A stretch of DNA of 64,000 nt from Bremerella sp. JC817 (GTDB lineage: Bacteria; Planctomycetota; Planctomycetia; Pirellulales; Pirellulaceae). Under the pieces are notes generated by a model. That model did no database searches. It worked only from the letters and a program-made list of their open reading frames with translations, and was not told where the DNA came from. The DNA is taken from contig NZ_JBFEFG010000281.1 in NCBI RefSeq assembly GCF_040718835.1, positions 1,049,515 through 1,113,514 on the forward strand, read 5' to 3'. This document shows positions 57,720 to 64,000 of this stretch, one piece after another. The position numbers and the translations under genes are program-made. Every line of letters starts with the position of its first letter. The first letter of the stretch is position 1.

Positions 57720-59596
57720 TGATCACTCAACTACAAAAGACGAATCAAAACGCCTCCCTTCCCAACGATTCGACCGTCGGAATTCTTCGATTGCTGACGT
57801 GTGGAAGCGTTGACGATGGCAAGAGTACGTTGATTGGACGACTATTGCTGGAAACGGGCGCTGTGTATGAAGATCATCTGCAGTCTCTGCAACTGGAAAC
57901 CAAACGACACGGAACAACGCAACTGCAAATAGATCCCGCGTTGCTTGTCGACGGCCTTGAGGATGAACGAGCCCAGGGCATCACGATCGATATTGCCTAC
58001 CGATATCTTCGATCGCCACGCCGGAAGATCATTATCGCTGACAGTCCCGGGCACGAGCAGTACACGAGAAATATGGTCACGGCGGCATCCCGTTCCGATG
58101 TCGCTTTGATACTGGTGGATGCGAGAAAAGGGATTCTTCCGCAGACGAAAAGACATACGATTATCGCGTCGCTGCTAGGAATCAGACAATTCATCCTGGC
58201 AGTGAACAAGATGGACTTGGTCGGGTACAAGCAGAGTGTATTTGATGAGCTGTCCCATGAGTTTGTGAATTTTGCCCGTACGTTAGGCGACCTTAGCACC
58301 CACGCAATTCCGCTGTCGGGTCTGTGTGGCGACAACGTCTGTCACCGCAGCACCCATATGCCGTGGTATGGCGGAACCACACTTCTGGAAGCTTTGGAAG
58401 CGACCCCCGATACCACCTGCCGCCTGAAGGATGAACTACGATTCCCAATTCAGCGCGTCGTGCGTCCCGATTCCGATTTTCGCGGCGTCAGCGGAACGAT
58501 TGTTTCGGGAACGATACGATCAGGCGATCCCATCGTCGTGCTGCCTCAGCGTCAGCGAACGAAGGTCCGGTCGCTTGTGACGATGGACGGAGAACTGAAA
58601 TCGGCGTCCGCTGGGCAACCTGTAACGGTAACACTCGAGGATGAGATCGACCTTTCACGAGGAGATTGGATCGTCTCGGATGAGAAGAGTTTTCAAGTAA
58701 GTCGCGAGTTCGAAGCGACGCTCGTATGGATGTCCCAGGAATTACTTCAGCCGGGACACTGCTACATTCTACGATGTTCGACGAAGACGATCACAGCAGA
58801 AGTGACGTCTGTAAAATCCGTGATTGACATTGAGAAAGGAAGCGTAGCTCCGGGAAGCTCCCTTGCCCTGAACGAAATCGGATTATGCCATATCTCACTT
58901 CATGAAACGATTGTTCATGATCTGTTTGTAGAATCCCGAGACACCGGCGCCTTCATTCTGATCGACAGACTATCCCATGAAACGGTTGCAGCAGGAATCA
59001 TTCAGCATTGCACGTCTTCAACTCCTGGTCTCGATTTATCGAAAACTGACATCACTCCGCGCGTGAGCCCCCAGCACGCAGCGCTAATCGCTCGCCGGCG
59101 AGATCGAATGCGACATGCTCCCGCGTCGCTGCTTGTTTGGGGAACAGACCAGGTTCGGAATGCGGCGATAACACGTCAACTGGAGTCCAAGCTTTTCGAC
59201 GCCGCAATTCACGTCATCGTAATCGACGATCAATTCATCGACGGCGTCGCCGACCAGACTCCTACCGAATCGAGCTCCGAAAGTTACCAGAGACAGCTCA
59301 AAAAGCTACAGATATCGAGGCTCTTAAGCGATCTCGGAATCGCCAGTATCGTAGCCCTTGATGTTTTCGCATCCCAAGTAGATTCAGAGCCGCTCTGCAT
59401 ACTAGGTAGTAATCGAACTCTCATACTAGACGTGAATAACGAATCTGCCATGACAGATGTTAGCAAGAACTTTTCAATCGATCAGCCATTGAAAAATGAA
59501 CCTGATCCTGTCACCGGAGTCGTTAATTCGGGCTCTCGAATCAATGACGCTGTCGACGTGCTCGTTACTGCTGTCGAAGCCATGGCTCGGGATTAA
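57719..59596 (+). CDS. cysN: sulfate adenylyltransferase subunit 1 (CysN) fused to a degenerate APS-kinase domain
   Basis: In this 625-residue protein, residues 1-450 are a CysN GTPase with an intact nucleotide site: GSVDDGKSTLIGRLL, DSPGHEQYTRNMVTAASRSD and NKMDLVGY, plus the two beta-barrel domains. Ordinary CysN has about 475 residues. The extra C-terminus (about 465-625) aligns by pattern with APS kinase: SLLVWGTDQVRNAAITRQLE sits where CysC has its P-loop G-x-x-G-x-G-K-S-T, then VIVIDDQFIDG (CysC LDGDNVR), then ISRLLSDLGIASIVALDVFA. The P-loop glycines and Lys/Ser/Thr are gone, so no kinase activity is expected. I infer a CysNC fusion with a pseudo-kinase tail. Confidence 0.92.
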   Translation: MITQLQKTNQNASLPNDSTVGILRLLTCGSVDDGKSTLIGRLLLETGAVYEDHLQSLQLETKRHGTTQLQIDPALLVDGLEDERAQGITIDIAYRYLRSPRRKIIIADSPGHEQYTRNMVTAASRSDVALILVDARKGILPQTKRHTIIASLLGIRQFILAVNKMDLVGYKQSVFDELSHEFVNFARTLGDLSTHAIPLSGLCGDNVCHRSTHMPWYGGTTLLEALEATPDTTCRLKDELRFPIQRVVRPDSDFRGVSGTIVSGTIRSGDPIVVLPQRQRTKVRSLVTMDGELKSASAGQPVTVTLEDEIDLSRGDWIVSDEKSFQVSREFEATLVWMSQELLQPGHCYILRCSTKTITAEVTSVKSVIDIEKGSVAPGSSLALNEIGLCHISLHETIVHDLFVESRDTGAFILIDRLSHETVAAGIIQHCTSSTPGLDLSKTDITPRVSPQHAALIARRRDRMRHAPASLLVWGTDQVRNAAITRQLESKLFDAAIHVIVIDDQFIDGVADQTPTESSSESYQRQLKKLQISRLLSDLGIASIVALDVFASQVDSEPLCILGSNRTLILDVNNESAMTDVSKNFSIDQPLKNEPDPVTGVVNSGSRINDAVDVLVTAVEAMARD

Positions 59597-59653
59597 TTTG
59601 TTTTCCTCAATATATTTTACCGTTGCAAAGTGTCCGATTAGGAGCAAGCACTA

Positions 59654-60217
59654 ATGGTTTCATCAGGCAGAGCTTTCGACTGGATGGACAACCGGGGTAC
59701 CCATCCGTGGATGCATTCTTCTTTGAGGCCTCACAAATTACTCTGGCTCTCAGACCAGCAAGAATTCGTGGACCCCATGATCAACAAGATCAATAAGATG
59801 TTCGGCGATCCTGTGGTAAGGCTACCCAGTGACACCTTCGATGATCCACAAACCCTCGCGGCGAAAGTCGTAGACACGGCAAAGACTTCCCAAATTTCGG
59901 AGGTTATCGTCCTCGGCCACTCGTACTTCCAGTCGCGTCATCAGTTGTCGGAAGCCGATGTCCAATTCTCAGACATCACCGCGACAAACACGATTACCTC
60001 AAGACTACTTAGGAAGCAACAACTGGATCAACTTGCTAAACATAGGCTGCTCGAAGTCACCGGCAATTTACTCCGCATGTGTGACACGCGAAAACATGAC
60101 TTACTGGTTAGCCCATTATTTTATCGCACAGAAGACGGTGTCATGTGCTTTTTCAACGCTGCAACGAATCGATTTGAGGCAATCGAGGTTGGGCCAATGC
60201 TAAATAACAATTGTTAA
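59654..60217 (+). CDS. beta-carbonic-anhydrase-like protein lacking the zinc cysteines
   Basis: The 187-residue protein has a layout that follows beta carbonic anhydrases. LRPHKLLWLSDQQEFVDPMI (about 25-43) stands where the family has 'P-x-x-L-x-I-x-C-x-D-S-R'. ISEVIVLGHSYFQSRHQ (81-97) stands for 'V-V-L-C-G-H-x-x-C-G'. The end, LLVSPLFYRTEDGVMCFFNA and TNRFEAI, fits the last strands ('G-x-x-Y-D-I-x-T-G...'). The aspartate (34) and histidine (89) remain, but both zinc cysteines are Leu/Phe and the Arg is Gln. It is therefore probably catalytically dead and perhaps regulatory or structural. It is the last gene of the dab-cys operon (57-bp gap). Homology is inferred by eye. Confidence 0.6.
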   Translation: MVSSGRAFDWMDNRGTHPWMHSSLRPHKLLWLSDQQEFVDPMINKINKMFGDPVVRLPSDTFDDPQTLAAKVVDTAKTSQISEVIVLGHSYFQSRHQLSEADVQFSDITATNTITSRLLRKQQLDQLAKHRLLEVTGNLLRMCDTRKHDLLVSPLFYRTEDGVMCFFNAATNRFEAIEVGPMLNNNC

Positions 60218-60374
60218 AATACCCAGCTCATGTTCGATCCTCAACGTGCGTGCTGAATGTCAGTCCTACACGCGTAGCTGCGGGTGAAATGCCCCCAACA
60301 CCTGGCCCACCGTTATGAGAGTTAGCCCAACGCTCAATTTTGGAGAATGTAACGTCCATTAGCTCGGCTTTGCT

Positions 60375-60465
60375 ACATAACGTCATCGATCACGCGGTGG
60401 CCGCCGAGTGATTTTCCATTCGAATTCGGGGCGATCGGCCACTCGCGTGCATCGTCTGGTTCTGT
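60375..60465 (-). repeat. attC-like integron recombination site 1
   Basis: The imperfect palindrome has outer boxes ACATAAC (60375-60381) and GTTCTGT (60459-60465). Inner arms are ATCACGCG-GTGGCCG and CGGCCACTCGCGTGCAT, with an unpaired extra base in one arm, as attC sites have. It lies 40 bp beyond the stop of the 60506 ORF. Its outer boxes and length (91 bp) match sites 2 and 4. The short gap 60218-60374 before it shows nothing else. Confidence 0.65.
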
Positions 60466-60505
60466 TGCGTTTCTCAATTGACTTCGCGCGTAACGACAAG
60501 CCCCA

Positions 60506-60898
60506 TCACATGACGTGGATGTCGTTCAGTGCGATATCCAGCCCATCATCGACGTCCAGAATCACGAATGTCGCGGTCAGGTCCGATACAAAGCCATCAA
60601 TGTTCAAATCATACCAGATTTCGCCGACAGCTCCGTGCGCATTCTTTGGCCAACGATCCACGTTCTTGCGTTGTGTGACATCGGTCGGTTTTCCGATTAC
60701 CGTGACACGTTGAGTCGGTTCGGCATCCCCGTACGCCTTTACGACATCGCGAATGAGGGTCGGGGTCCATTTCATTTCCGGAATGTGCTCAGTAAACGCG
60801 AACGCCGCGTCGTAATCTTCGAGCTCCATCAGTTCCGCCCATCTATCGGCAAACGCGATCAATGTTTCGGCGGTTGCGTCACGTGGTAGATGTGGCAT
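60506..60898 (-). CDS. integron-cassette hypothetical protein
   Basis: The protein has 130 residues from ATG 60898; an earlier TTG at 60925 would lie inside the attC site. It is mixed alpha/beta (AETLIAFADRWAELMELEDY, IPEMKWTPTLIRDVVKAYGD, ILDVDDGLDIALNDIHVM) and has no signal peptide. No family is recognised. It sits between attC-like sites 1 and 2, as the gene of one cassette. Confidence 0.65.
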   Translation of the reverse strand: MPHLPRDATAETLIAFADRWAELMELEDYDAAFAFTEHIPEMKWTPTLIRDVVKAYGDAEPTQRVTVIGKPTDVTQRKNVDRWPKNAHGAVGEIWYDLNIDGFVSDLTATFVILDVDDGLDIALNDIHVM

Positions 60899-60924
60899 GC
60901 GTGTACGAAACGGCTCCCTGAGCA

Positions 60925-61015
60925 ACAGAACGATTAAGTTAACGCGGCGGGCGTATGCGAGGTCGCTTTCAAAAACCCGCGTCGCCGCCCGATCGCGTGG
61001 AACGTCTGGTTATGT
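60925..61015 (-). repeat. attC-like integron recombination site 2
   Basis: Outer boxes are ACAGAAC (60925-60931) and GTTATGT (61009-61015). Inner arms are AACGCG-GCGGGCG and CGCCGCCCGATCGCGTGG. The length is 91 bp, like site 1. The stop codon of the next ORF (TAA, 61012-61010 on the minus strand) is built from the outer box, which is common in cassettes. Confidence 0.68.
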
Positions 61016-61204
61016 GCCGTTGTTGACGTTGGATTTCGTTTCCGATCTGCGTTGCTGTGTGCAACACGCGATCACAATGAACCAAACGAAAGTTGTAACG
61101 ATCAGTATACCGAAAAAAGAAGTAAACGCGACGATGCCCGGAATTCCGGCTATGCGAGACACAACAATCGCCACAAGCATGGGCGGAACCATCCACGTTG
61201 CCAT
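61010..61204 (-). CDS. small membrane protein in integron cassette
   Basis: The 64-residue protein has two hydrophobic segments (MVPPMLVAIVVSRIAGIPGI and FTSFFGILIVTTFVWFIVIA) and a polar tail. Its stop lies in attC-like site 2. It shares its cassette with the 61255 ORF 50 bp upstream on the same strand. No family is recognised. Confidence 0.55.
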   Translation of the reverse strand: MATWMVPPMLVAIVVSRIAGIPGIVAFTSFFGILIVTTFVWFIVIACCTQQRRSETKSNVNNGT

Positions 61205-61254
61205 GTAAACGAAGTCGAGACAGTAGAGACAGTCATGTTTTGATGGACTTTACG

Positions 61255-61509
61255 TCAAATGATCGCAAGAAGGTTATTGTCTTGAAGTAGCTTTGCAATT
61301 TCGTCGAAATCAGCAGCACTGCAATCGACGTGGATGCTAAAACCACCACGCGGGTGTTTTTCGGGAGATGCTTCTAACCGAAACGGGGAGTTAAGAAAAG
61401 CCGTTTCGATCGCGAGTCGTTCGTCCCGTGCATCATCGGGCATTTGATCCCAAATCAATCGCAAGTACATCGGAATCTCATTGGCTTCTTGGATCGCGAT
61501 GTGGCACAT
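61255..61509 (-). CDS. integron-cassette hypothetical protein
   Basis: The protein has 84 residues if it starts at ATG 61509, which lies in the outer box GTTATGT of attC-like site 3 (minus strand). An earlier start at 61569 would read through the site. It is alpha/beta (MYLRLIWDQMPDDARDERLA, FSIHVDCSAADFDEIAKLLQ). No family is recognised. Confidence 0.55.
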   Translation of the reverse strand: MCHIAIQEANEIPMYLRLIWDQMPDDARDERLAIETAFLNSPFRLEASPEKHPRGGFSIHVDCSAADFDEIAKLLQDNNLLAII

Positions 61510-61582
61510 AACGTAGGACGACAGTTTGATTGTCCATGTGCAAACGCCCCACGCCGTCCTCACGTGCATGTCGTGGTTATTT
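61506..61582 (-). repeat. attC-like integron recombination site 3
   Basis: Outer boxes are ACATAAC (61506-61512) and GTTATTT (61576-61582). The inner pairing is weaker than in the other sites (AGGACG with CGTCCT). The length is 77 bp. The TAA stop of the 61577 ORF is inside one box and the ATG of the 61255 ORF inside the other. Confidence 0.55.
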
Positions 61583-62032
61583 GGTTGCTGGCGGCGGAGA
61601 ATCCGGCTCCGTTCCAGTGAGGATTATTGTAGTAACATCTCGACCGATCGTCATTTGCCAAACCGAGGTAACTTTGTTTTGGAAATCGCATACCTCAAGC
61701 TTAAGTTGCGGCTCGGTCTTTGATCGCCATCGCAGGAAGCGGCGAACCGGCCGGACCACAGGATGGCCGTCGTACGCATCGAGAAACAAAGTCGTCCGCA
61801 GGTCGTCGCGCACTTTCTCTGTTGGTTGCGGGAACTCGCTCTCGACCGGTGTTCCGTCTGCAGCAAGGTAAACGAACGGTTCGTCCAAGCCTGGGTCGTG
61901 AATGACCTGGGTCGCTTTCGCTAGATGCGCCCAGAAAAGTACAGAGCCGAGTACCTGAAGACGGTATTTCCATTGGCGTTTATAATTGAAACGCTCGCAA
62001 GCGTGAACTGGATAAAGTCGAAGCGTTCTCAC
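61577..62032 (-). CDS. integron-cassette hypothetical protein with N-terminal membrane segment
   Basis: The 151-residue protein starts at GTG 62032. A basic head is followed by a weak hydrophobic segment (YRLQVLGSVLFWAHLAKATQ) and a soluble domain (LRTTLFLDAYDGHPVVRPVR, LKLEVCDFQNKVTSVWQMTI). No family is recognised. It lies between attC-like sites 3 and 4. Confidence 0.6.
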   Translation of the reverse strand: MRTLRLYPVHACERFNYKRQWKYRLQVLGSVLFWAHLAKATQVIHDPGLDEPFVYLAADGTPVESEFPQPTEKVRDDLRTTLFLDAYDGHPVVRPVRRFLRWRSKTEPQLKLEVCDFQNKVTSVWQMTIGRDVTTIILTGTEPDSPPPATK

Positions 62033-62045
62033 ATGCCCTTAGTCC

Positions 62046-62136
62046 AAATAACGACTAAAATCAGCCGGTCGCGACGAGCAATTCTCCATTGTCAAAACGC
62101 CCGACTTCGCGGCTCGGGTGCATTTTGTTGTTATTC
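62046..62136 (-). repeat. attC-like integron recombination site 4
   Basis: Outer boxes are AAATAAC (62046-62052) and GTTATTC (62130-62136). Arms are CTAAAATCAGCCGGTCGCG and CGCGGCTCGGGTGCATTTTG. The length is 91 bp. The TGA of the 62135 ORF overlaps the outer box. Pairing quality is similar to sites 1 and 2. Confidence 0.65.
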
Positions 62137-62572
62137 AGCGTTTTCGCCATCTGGACGAATTCAATGCCTCGTCGCAGCTCGAGCACACCCAAATTGTAAC
62201 GGTGTGTTCAGTAAACGAATCGGGAACCATTACTTGGTCGAGCGTAGAGTGGGGAAAATTCGCCGTCATCTCATTTACGTATTCCGGTGCATAATCGAGA
62301 CACCCTCGAAACGCCGGAACCGCTACCGGTTCCAGTTCGCTTTCGTGCAGTTCACATATTCTTAACGCCTGGACGATTTCATCCGTACTCATTGTTAATT
62401 CTGGATACGATGAATTGAACGAAGCGAGCAAGTCTTGTTGCCAGTAACGAAGTCGACGCGCGCGGCTGAGATTACGATGCATCGCTCTGACAAACTTCAG
62501 GTAGGCTTCCTCTCCAGCGAAAGCCTTGAACGATGATCGGAATTTAATGGGGTCCGCCACTGGAGTTCTCAA
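62135..62572 (-). CDS. integron-cassette hypothetical protein (first cassette)
   Basis: The protein has 145 residues from TTG 62572 (GTG 62560 possible). The N-terminus is helical (FAGEEAYLKFVRAMHRNLSR); the C-terminal part carries WVCSSCDEALNSSRWRKR, a single CxxC. No family is recognised. Being nearest to the integrase remnant, it would be the most recently captured cassette. Confidence 0.6.
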   Translation of the reverse strand: MRTPVADPIKFRSSFKAFAGEEAYLKFVRAMHRNLSRARRLRYWQQDLLASFNSSYPELTMSTDEIVQALRICELHESELEPVAVPAFRGCLDYAPEYVNEMTANFPHSTLDQVMVPDSFTEHTVTIWVCSSCDEALNSSRWRKR

Positions 62573-62576
62573 AGCT

Positions 62577-62660
62577 GAATAACTTGTTTATTGGATGATC
62601 AGCGTATCACCTTGTAGGCTGCAACCTTGTCAGCCTATCGCGCGGGACGCCTATCGTTGC
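62577..62660 (-). other. possible attI-side recombination site
   Basis: GAATAAC (62577-62583), read as GTTATTC on the minus strand, matches the outer box of site 4 and lies where the integron platform should meet the first cassette. No matching box is found 60-100 bp away, as expected for a non-palindromic attI. A small hairpin (TAGGCTG/CAGCCTA, 62615-62637) lies inside. Confidence 0.35.
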
Positions 62661-62729
62661 AAGGCTCTTGATTCTCGGTGGTTGCATCTTTTTCAAGACT
62701 TTCGCTGCGTGATTGGATGTTTCAGCTTA

Positions 62730-62966
62730 TCACTCACCGTCACCACGAGTCAGACCGTCAGCCGGGCTGCGGACGCCACGGTCTCCCTGGTTCAAAACAT
62801 AAGTATAAATCATTGGTGTCCAAACGCCACGGTGACCAAGGAGTTCCTGAACCGTGCGGATGTCGTAGCCCGCCTTGCAATGAGCGGAGCCCTCAAGCAC
62901 CAGGTCTTGCTTGCACAGGACGAATCGTCCTTTGGCTTCAGAACAATGTCCCGCCCTCCTTACGCA
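62730..62966 (-). pseudogene. integron integrase (tyrosine recombinase) C-terminal remnant
   Basis: The minus-strand frame from 62876 to the TGA at 62730 encodes [40 protein letters not shown]. This is the C-terminal end of integron-type tyrosine recombinases ('LLGHxDVxTTMIYTHVLNRGGxGVRSPxD'). The late His and the nucleophilic Tyr are present. The box-II region (RHSFATHLL) is absent. The frame continues upstream to 62966 with unrelated sequence ([17 protein letters not shown]) and has no start, so the gene is dead. Confidence 0.75.
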
Positions 62967-63062
62967 CTATCTTAGGAAACATCCATGGTACAAGCATCGC
63001 TGCTGTGGATATCTTTTACTCACCAGCGATAAGATCCAGCTGCCTGGATTGCACGAGTTTCC

Positions 63063-63470
63063 CTATCTTCCTTTGCGACTTGGAATGTCCAGGTCGATAA
63101 CATTCGTCCCCGGCTCAACCTTCTTGACAAGCGTTGTGCTTTCGCGATTCATGTACTGAGTTTCTAGCTTCACTTTCGGCATCGGAACATCGTCGATTAA
63201 ATCCGTTGGTGTGACGTAGACGCGATACTCGCCAACGGGAATCTGATCGCTTCCTCGGCCGTAAGTCAATTGGTAACTTCCGTCTTCGACGGCGCCACCA
63301 ATTGCTTCGGCACTGCCGTCAGTAGGATCGAAATAGACGAAGAAGCCACCGCTTGGTTCTCCGTCAACGGTTACGGTGCCGCTTACGGTGCCAGCGTTGC
63401 CGCTCCCGCATCCAGTCAAACCTAGCAGTAACAATGCGGGAACAATCCAGGAAGGTATCACGGTTTTCAT
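63063..63470 (-). CDS. carboxypeptidase-regulatory-like lipoprotein
   Basis: The protein has 135 residues from ATG 63470, with a lipoprotein signal (IVPALLLLGLTGC). A transthyretin-like domain follows (GTVSGTVTVDGEPSGGFFVY, QIPVGEYRVYVTPTDLIDDV). It is the downstream partner of the truncated DUF1559 gene at 63600. With the upstream gene broken by an insertion, its own expression may be altered. Confidence 0.86.
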   Translation of the reverse strand: MKTVIPSWIVPALLLLGLTGCGSGNAGTVSGTVTVDGEPSGGFFVYFDPTDGSAEAIGGAVEDGSYQLTYGRGSDQIPVGEYRVYVTPTDLIDDVPMPKVKLETQYMNRESTTLVKKVEPGTNVIDLDIPSRKGR

Positions 63471-63599
63471 TGCAAACGTTTCCGACTGATCGAATAAGAT
63501 AATCAAATGAGTATGGTGGTAGCGCAGAAGCAAAGTGCTCGTAGCGTCGCGAATTGCTCGACCCATGGATTAAGCAATTCGCATTCGCACGATAGAGAA

Positions 63600-63862
63600 T
63601 TAATAATCGCCGACGACGACTCCGTCAGCTCGACGGCAGAGGGGATCGAAAACGGTCGAAATGTTGACCGTCTCGGCCATAAAGTTGACCGATCCATCTC
63701 CCATACAGACCTGAACACCGCCAGGGTGCAAGCTGGATACACCCTTTCCTTGATTTTGAGACGAGCCAATTGCGTAGAAGTCGCGATTAATCCCGAAGGA
63801 ACTCCGGGCCAAACAGCGAGCCGCCGCATAGTCGGAGTTATAATTCTGACGGCCGTTGCCTA
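63600..63862 (-). pseudogene. DUF1559 gene, C-terminal fragment truncated by an insertion sequence
   Basis: The fragment carries only the last about 87 codons: NYNSDYAAARCLARSSFGIN and the diagnostic end SLHPGGVQVCMGDGSVNFMA, ADGVVVGDY. The prepilin leader and most of the protein should lie beyond 63862, but the IS left end begins there. The preceding codons in frame (MKQLL) come from the IS. If the insertion is simple, the rest should be found past the right edge of the window. Confidence 0.85.
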
Positions 63863-64000
63863 GAAGCTGTTTCAAAACCCTGACGTTATAAGCTTGCGCC
63901 AGGCAACGATTTGCGTTACACCTACCATCGAAAGGAGTCCTTCGATGGCTGGAAAGCGTGAGGTTCTGCTCACCGACGAGCAGTGGAAAATGGTGAAGCC
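63863..64000 (+). mobile_element. insertion sequence, left end (IS5-like), continues past the window
   Basis: It begins near GAAGCTGTTTCAAAACCC and shares at least 130 bp with the decayed copy at 51189-51327. A TA just outside (63861-63862) could be the target duplication of an IS5-type element. The family is inferred from the transposase start. Confidence 0.75.
63945..64000 (+). CDS. transposase, N-terminal part (IS5-like, DUF4096-type start)
   Basis: ATG 63945 is preceded by AAAGGAG at good spacing. It encodes MAGKREVLLTDEQWKMVKP before the window ends. The 'LTDEQW..(I/V)xP' beginning is typical of IS5/IS1182-like transposases with a DUF4096 N-terminus. It is in frame with no stops so far, unlike the copy at 51245, so this copy may be active. 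Confidence 0.8.
   Translation, partial: MAGKREVLLTDEQWKMVK

Noticed and set aside
62595..63159. Plus-strand frames of 82-140 codons over the integrase remnant
   Set aside because: They are antisense to the recognisable integrase fragment and have no protein-like pattern.

Overview
The window looks like a chromosome segment from a marine-type planctomycete (Pirellulaceae, Blastopirellula/Bremerella/Rhodopirellula-like). The evidence is the set of lineage-typical families: three gene sets of the DUF1592/DUF1552 or DUF1549-DUF1553/DUF1501 type with haem-binding CxxCH motifs, five genes or fragments of the DUF1559 'prepilin-like' family with the [15 protein letters not shown] start, each next to a small carboxypeptidase-regulatory-like lipoprotein, and a sigma factor/FecR pair heading one of these clusters. 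No rRNA, tRNA or CRISPR array was seen.

Layout of 1-41 kb (ordinary, G+C-richer chromosome): a cytochrome-type DUF1592/DUF1552 pair and a secreted protein (1-3.6 kb); an esterase and a beta-helix protein; a DUF1559/lipoprotein pair (5.9-7.4 kb); a nitronate monooxygenase-like enzyme; a decayed MFS permease (8.8 kb); a divergent aldo/keto reductase and AraC regulator; a purple acid phosphatase-like enzyme and an LRR lipoprotein; a second DUF1559/lipoprotein pair; an HTTM (vitamin K carboxylase-like) membrane protein; an RND efflux pair (18.1-22.7 kb); a DUF1570 protein and malic enzyme; a second DUF1592/DUF1552 pair; a lipoprotein and a cupin; an EAL-domain protein convergent with a metallophosphoesterase; then the large DUF1549/DUF1553 and DUF1501 pair.

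Layout of 41-64 kb (visibly more A+T and more accessory): a lipoprotein/DUF1559 pair, small membrane, LRR and zinc-ribbon proteins, and a sigma factor/FecR/DUF1559/lipoprotein/FAD-oxidoreductase operon (45.6-50.7 kb). A 12.5 kb stretch follows, bounded by two copies, in opposite orientation, of the left end of one insertion sequence (a decayed copy at 51.2-51.3 kb and a fresh copy from 63.86 kb).

That stretch holds the two most interesting systems. (1) A putative operon dabB-dabA-cysD-cysN-(beta-carbonic-anhydrase-like) with a divergent winged-helix regulator. It combines the two-subunit DAB inorganic-carbon accumulator, whose zinc-site residues are conserved, with ATP sulfurylase. The CysN is fused to an APS-kinase-like domain without a P-loop, and the carbonic-anhydrase-like protein lacks both zinc cysteines. 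(2) A decayed chromosomal integron: five small minus-strand ORFs separated by four attC-like palindromes, next to the C-terminal remnant of an integron integrase in the 'inverted' orientation. At the right edge the insertion sequence has truncated a fifth DUF1559 gene.
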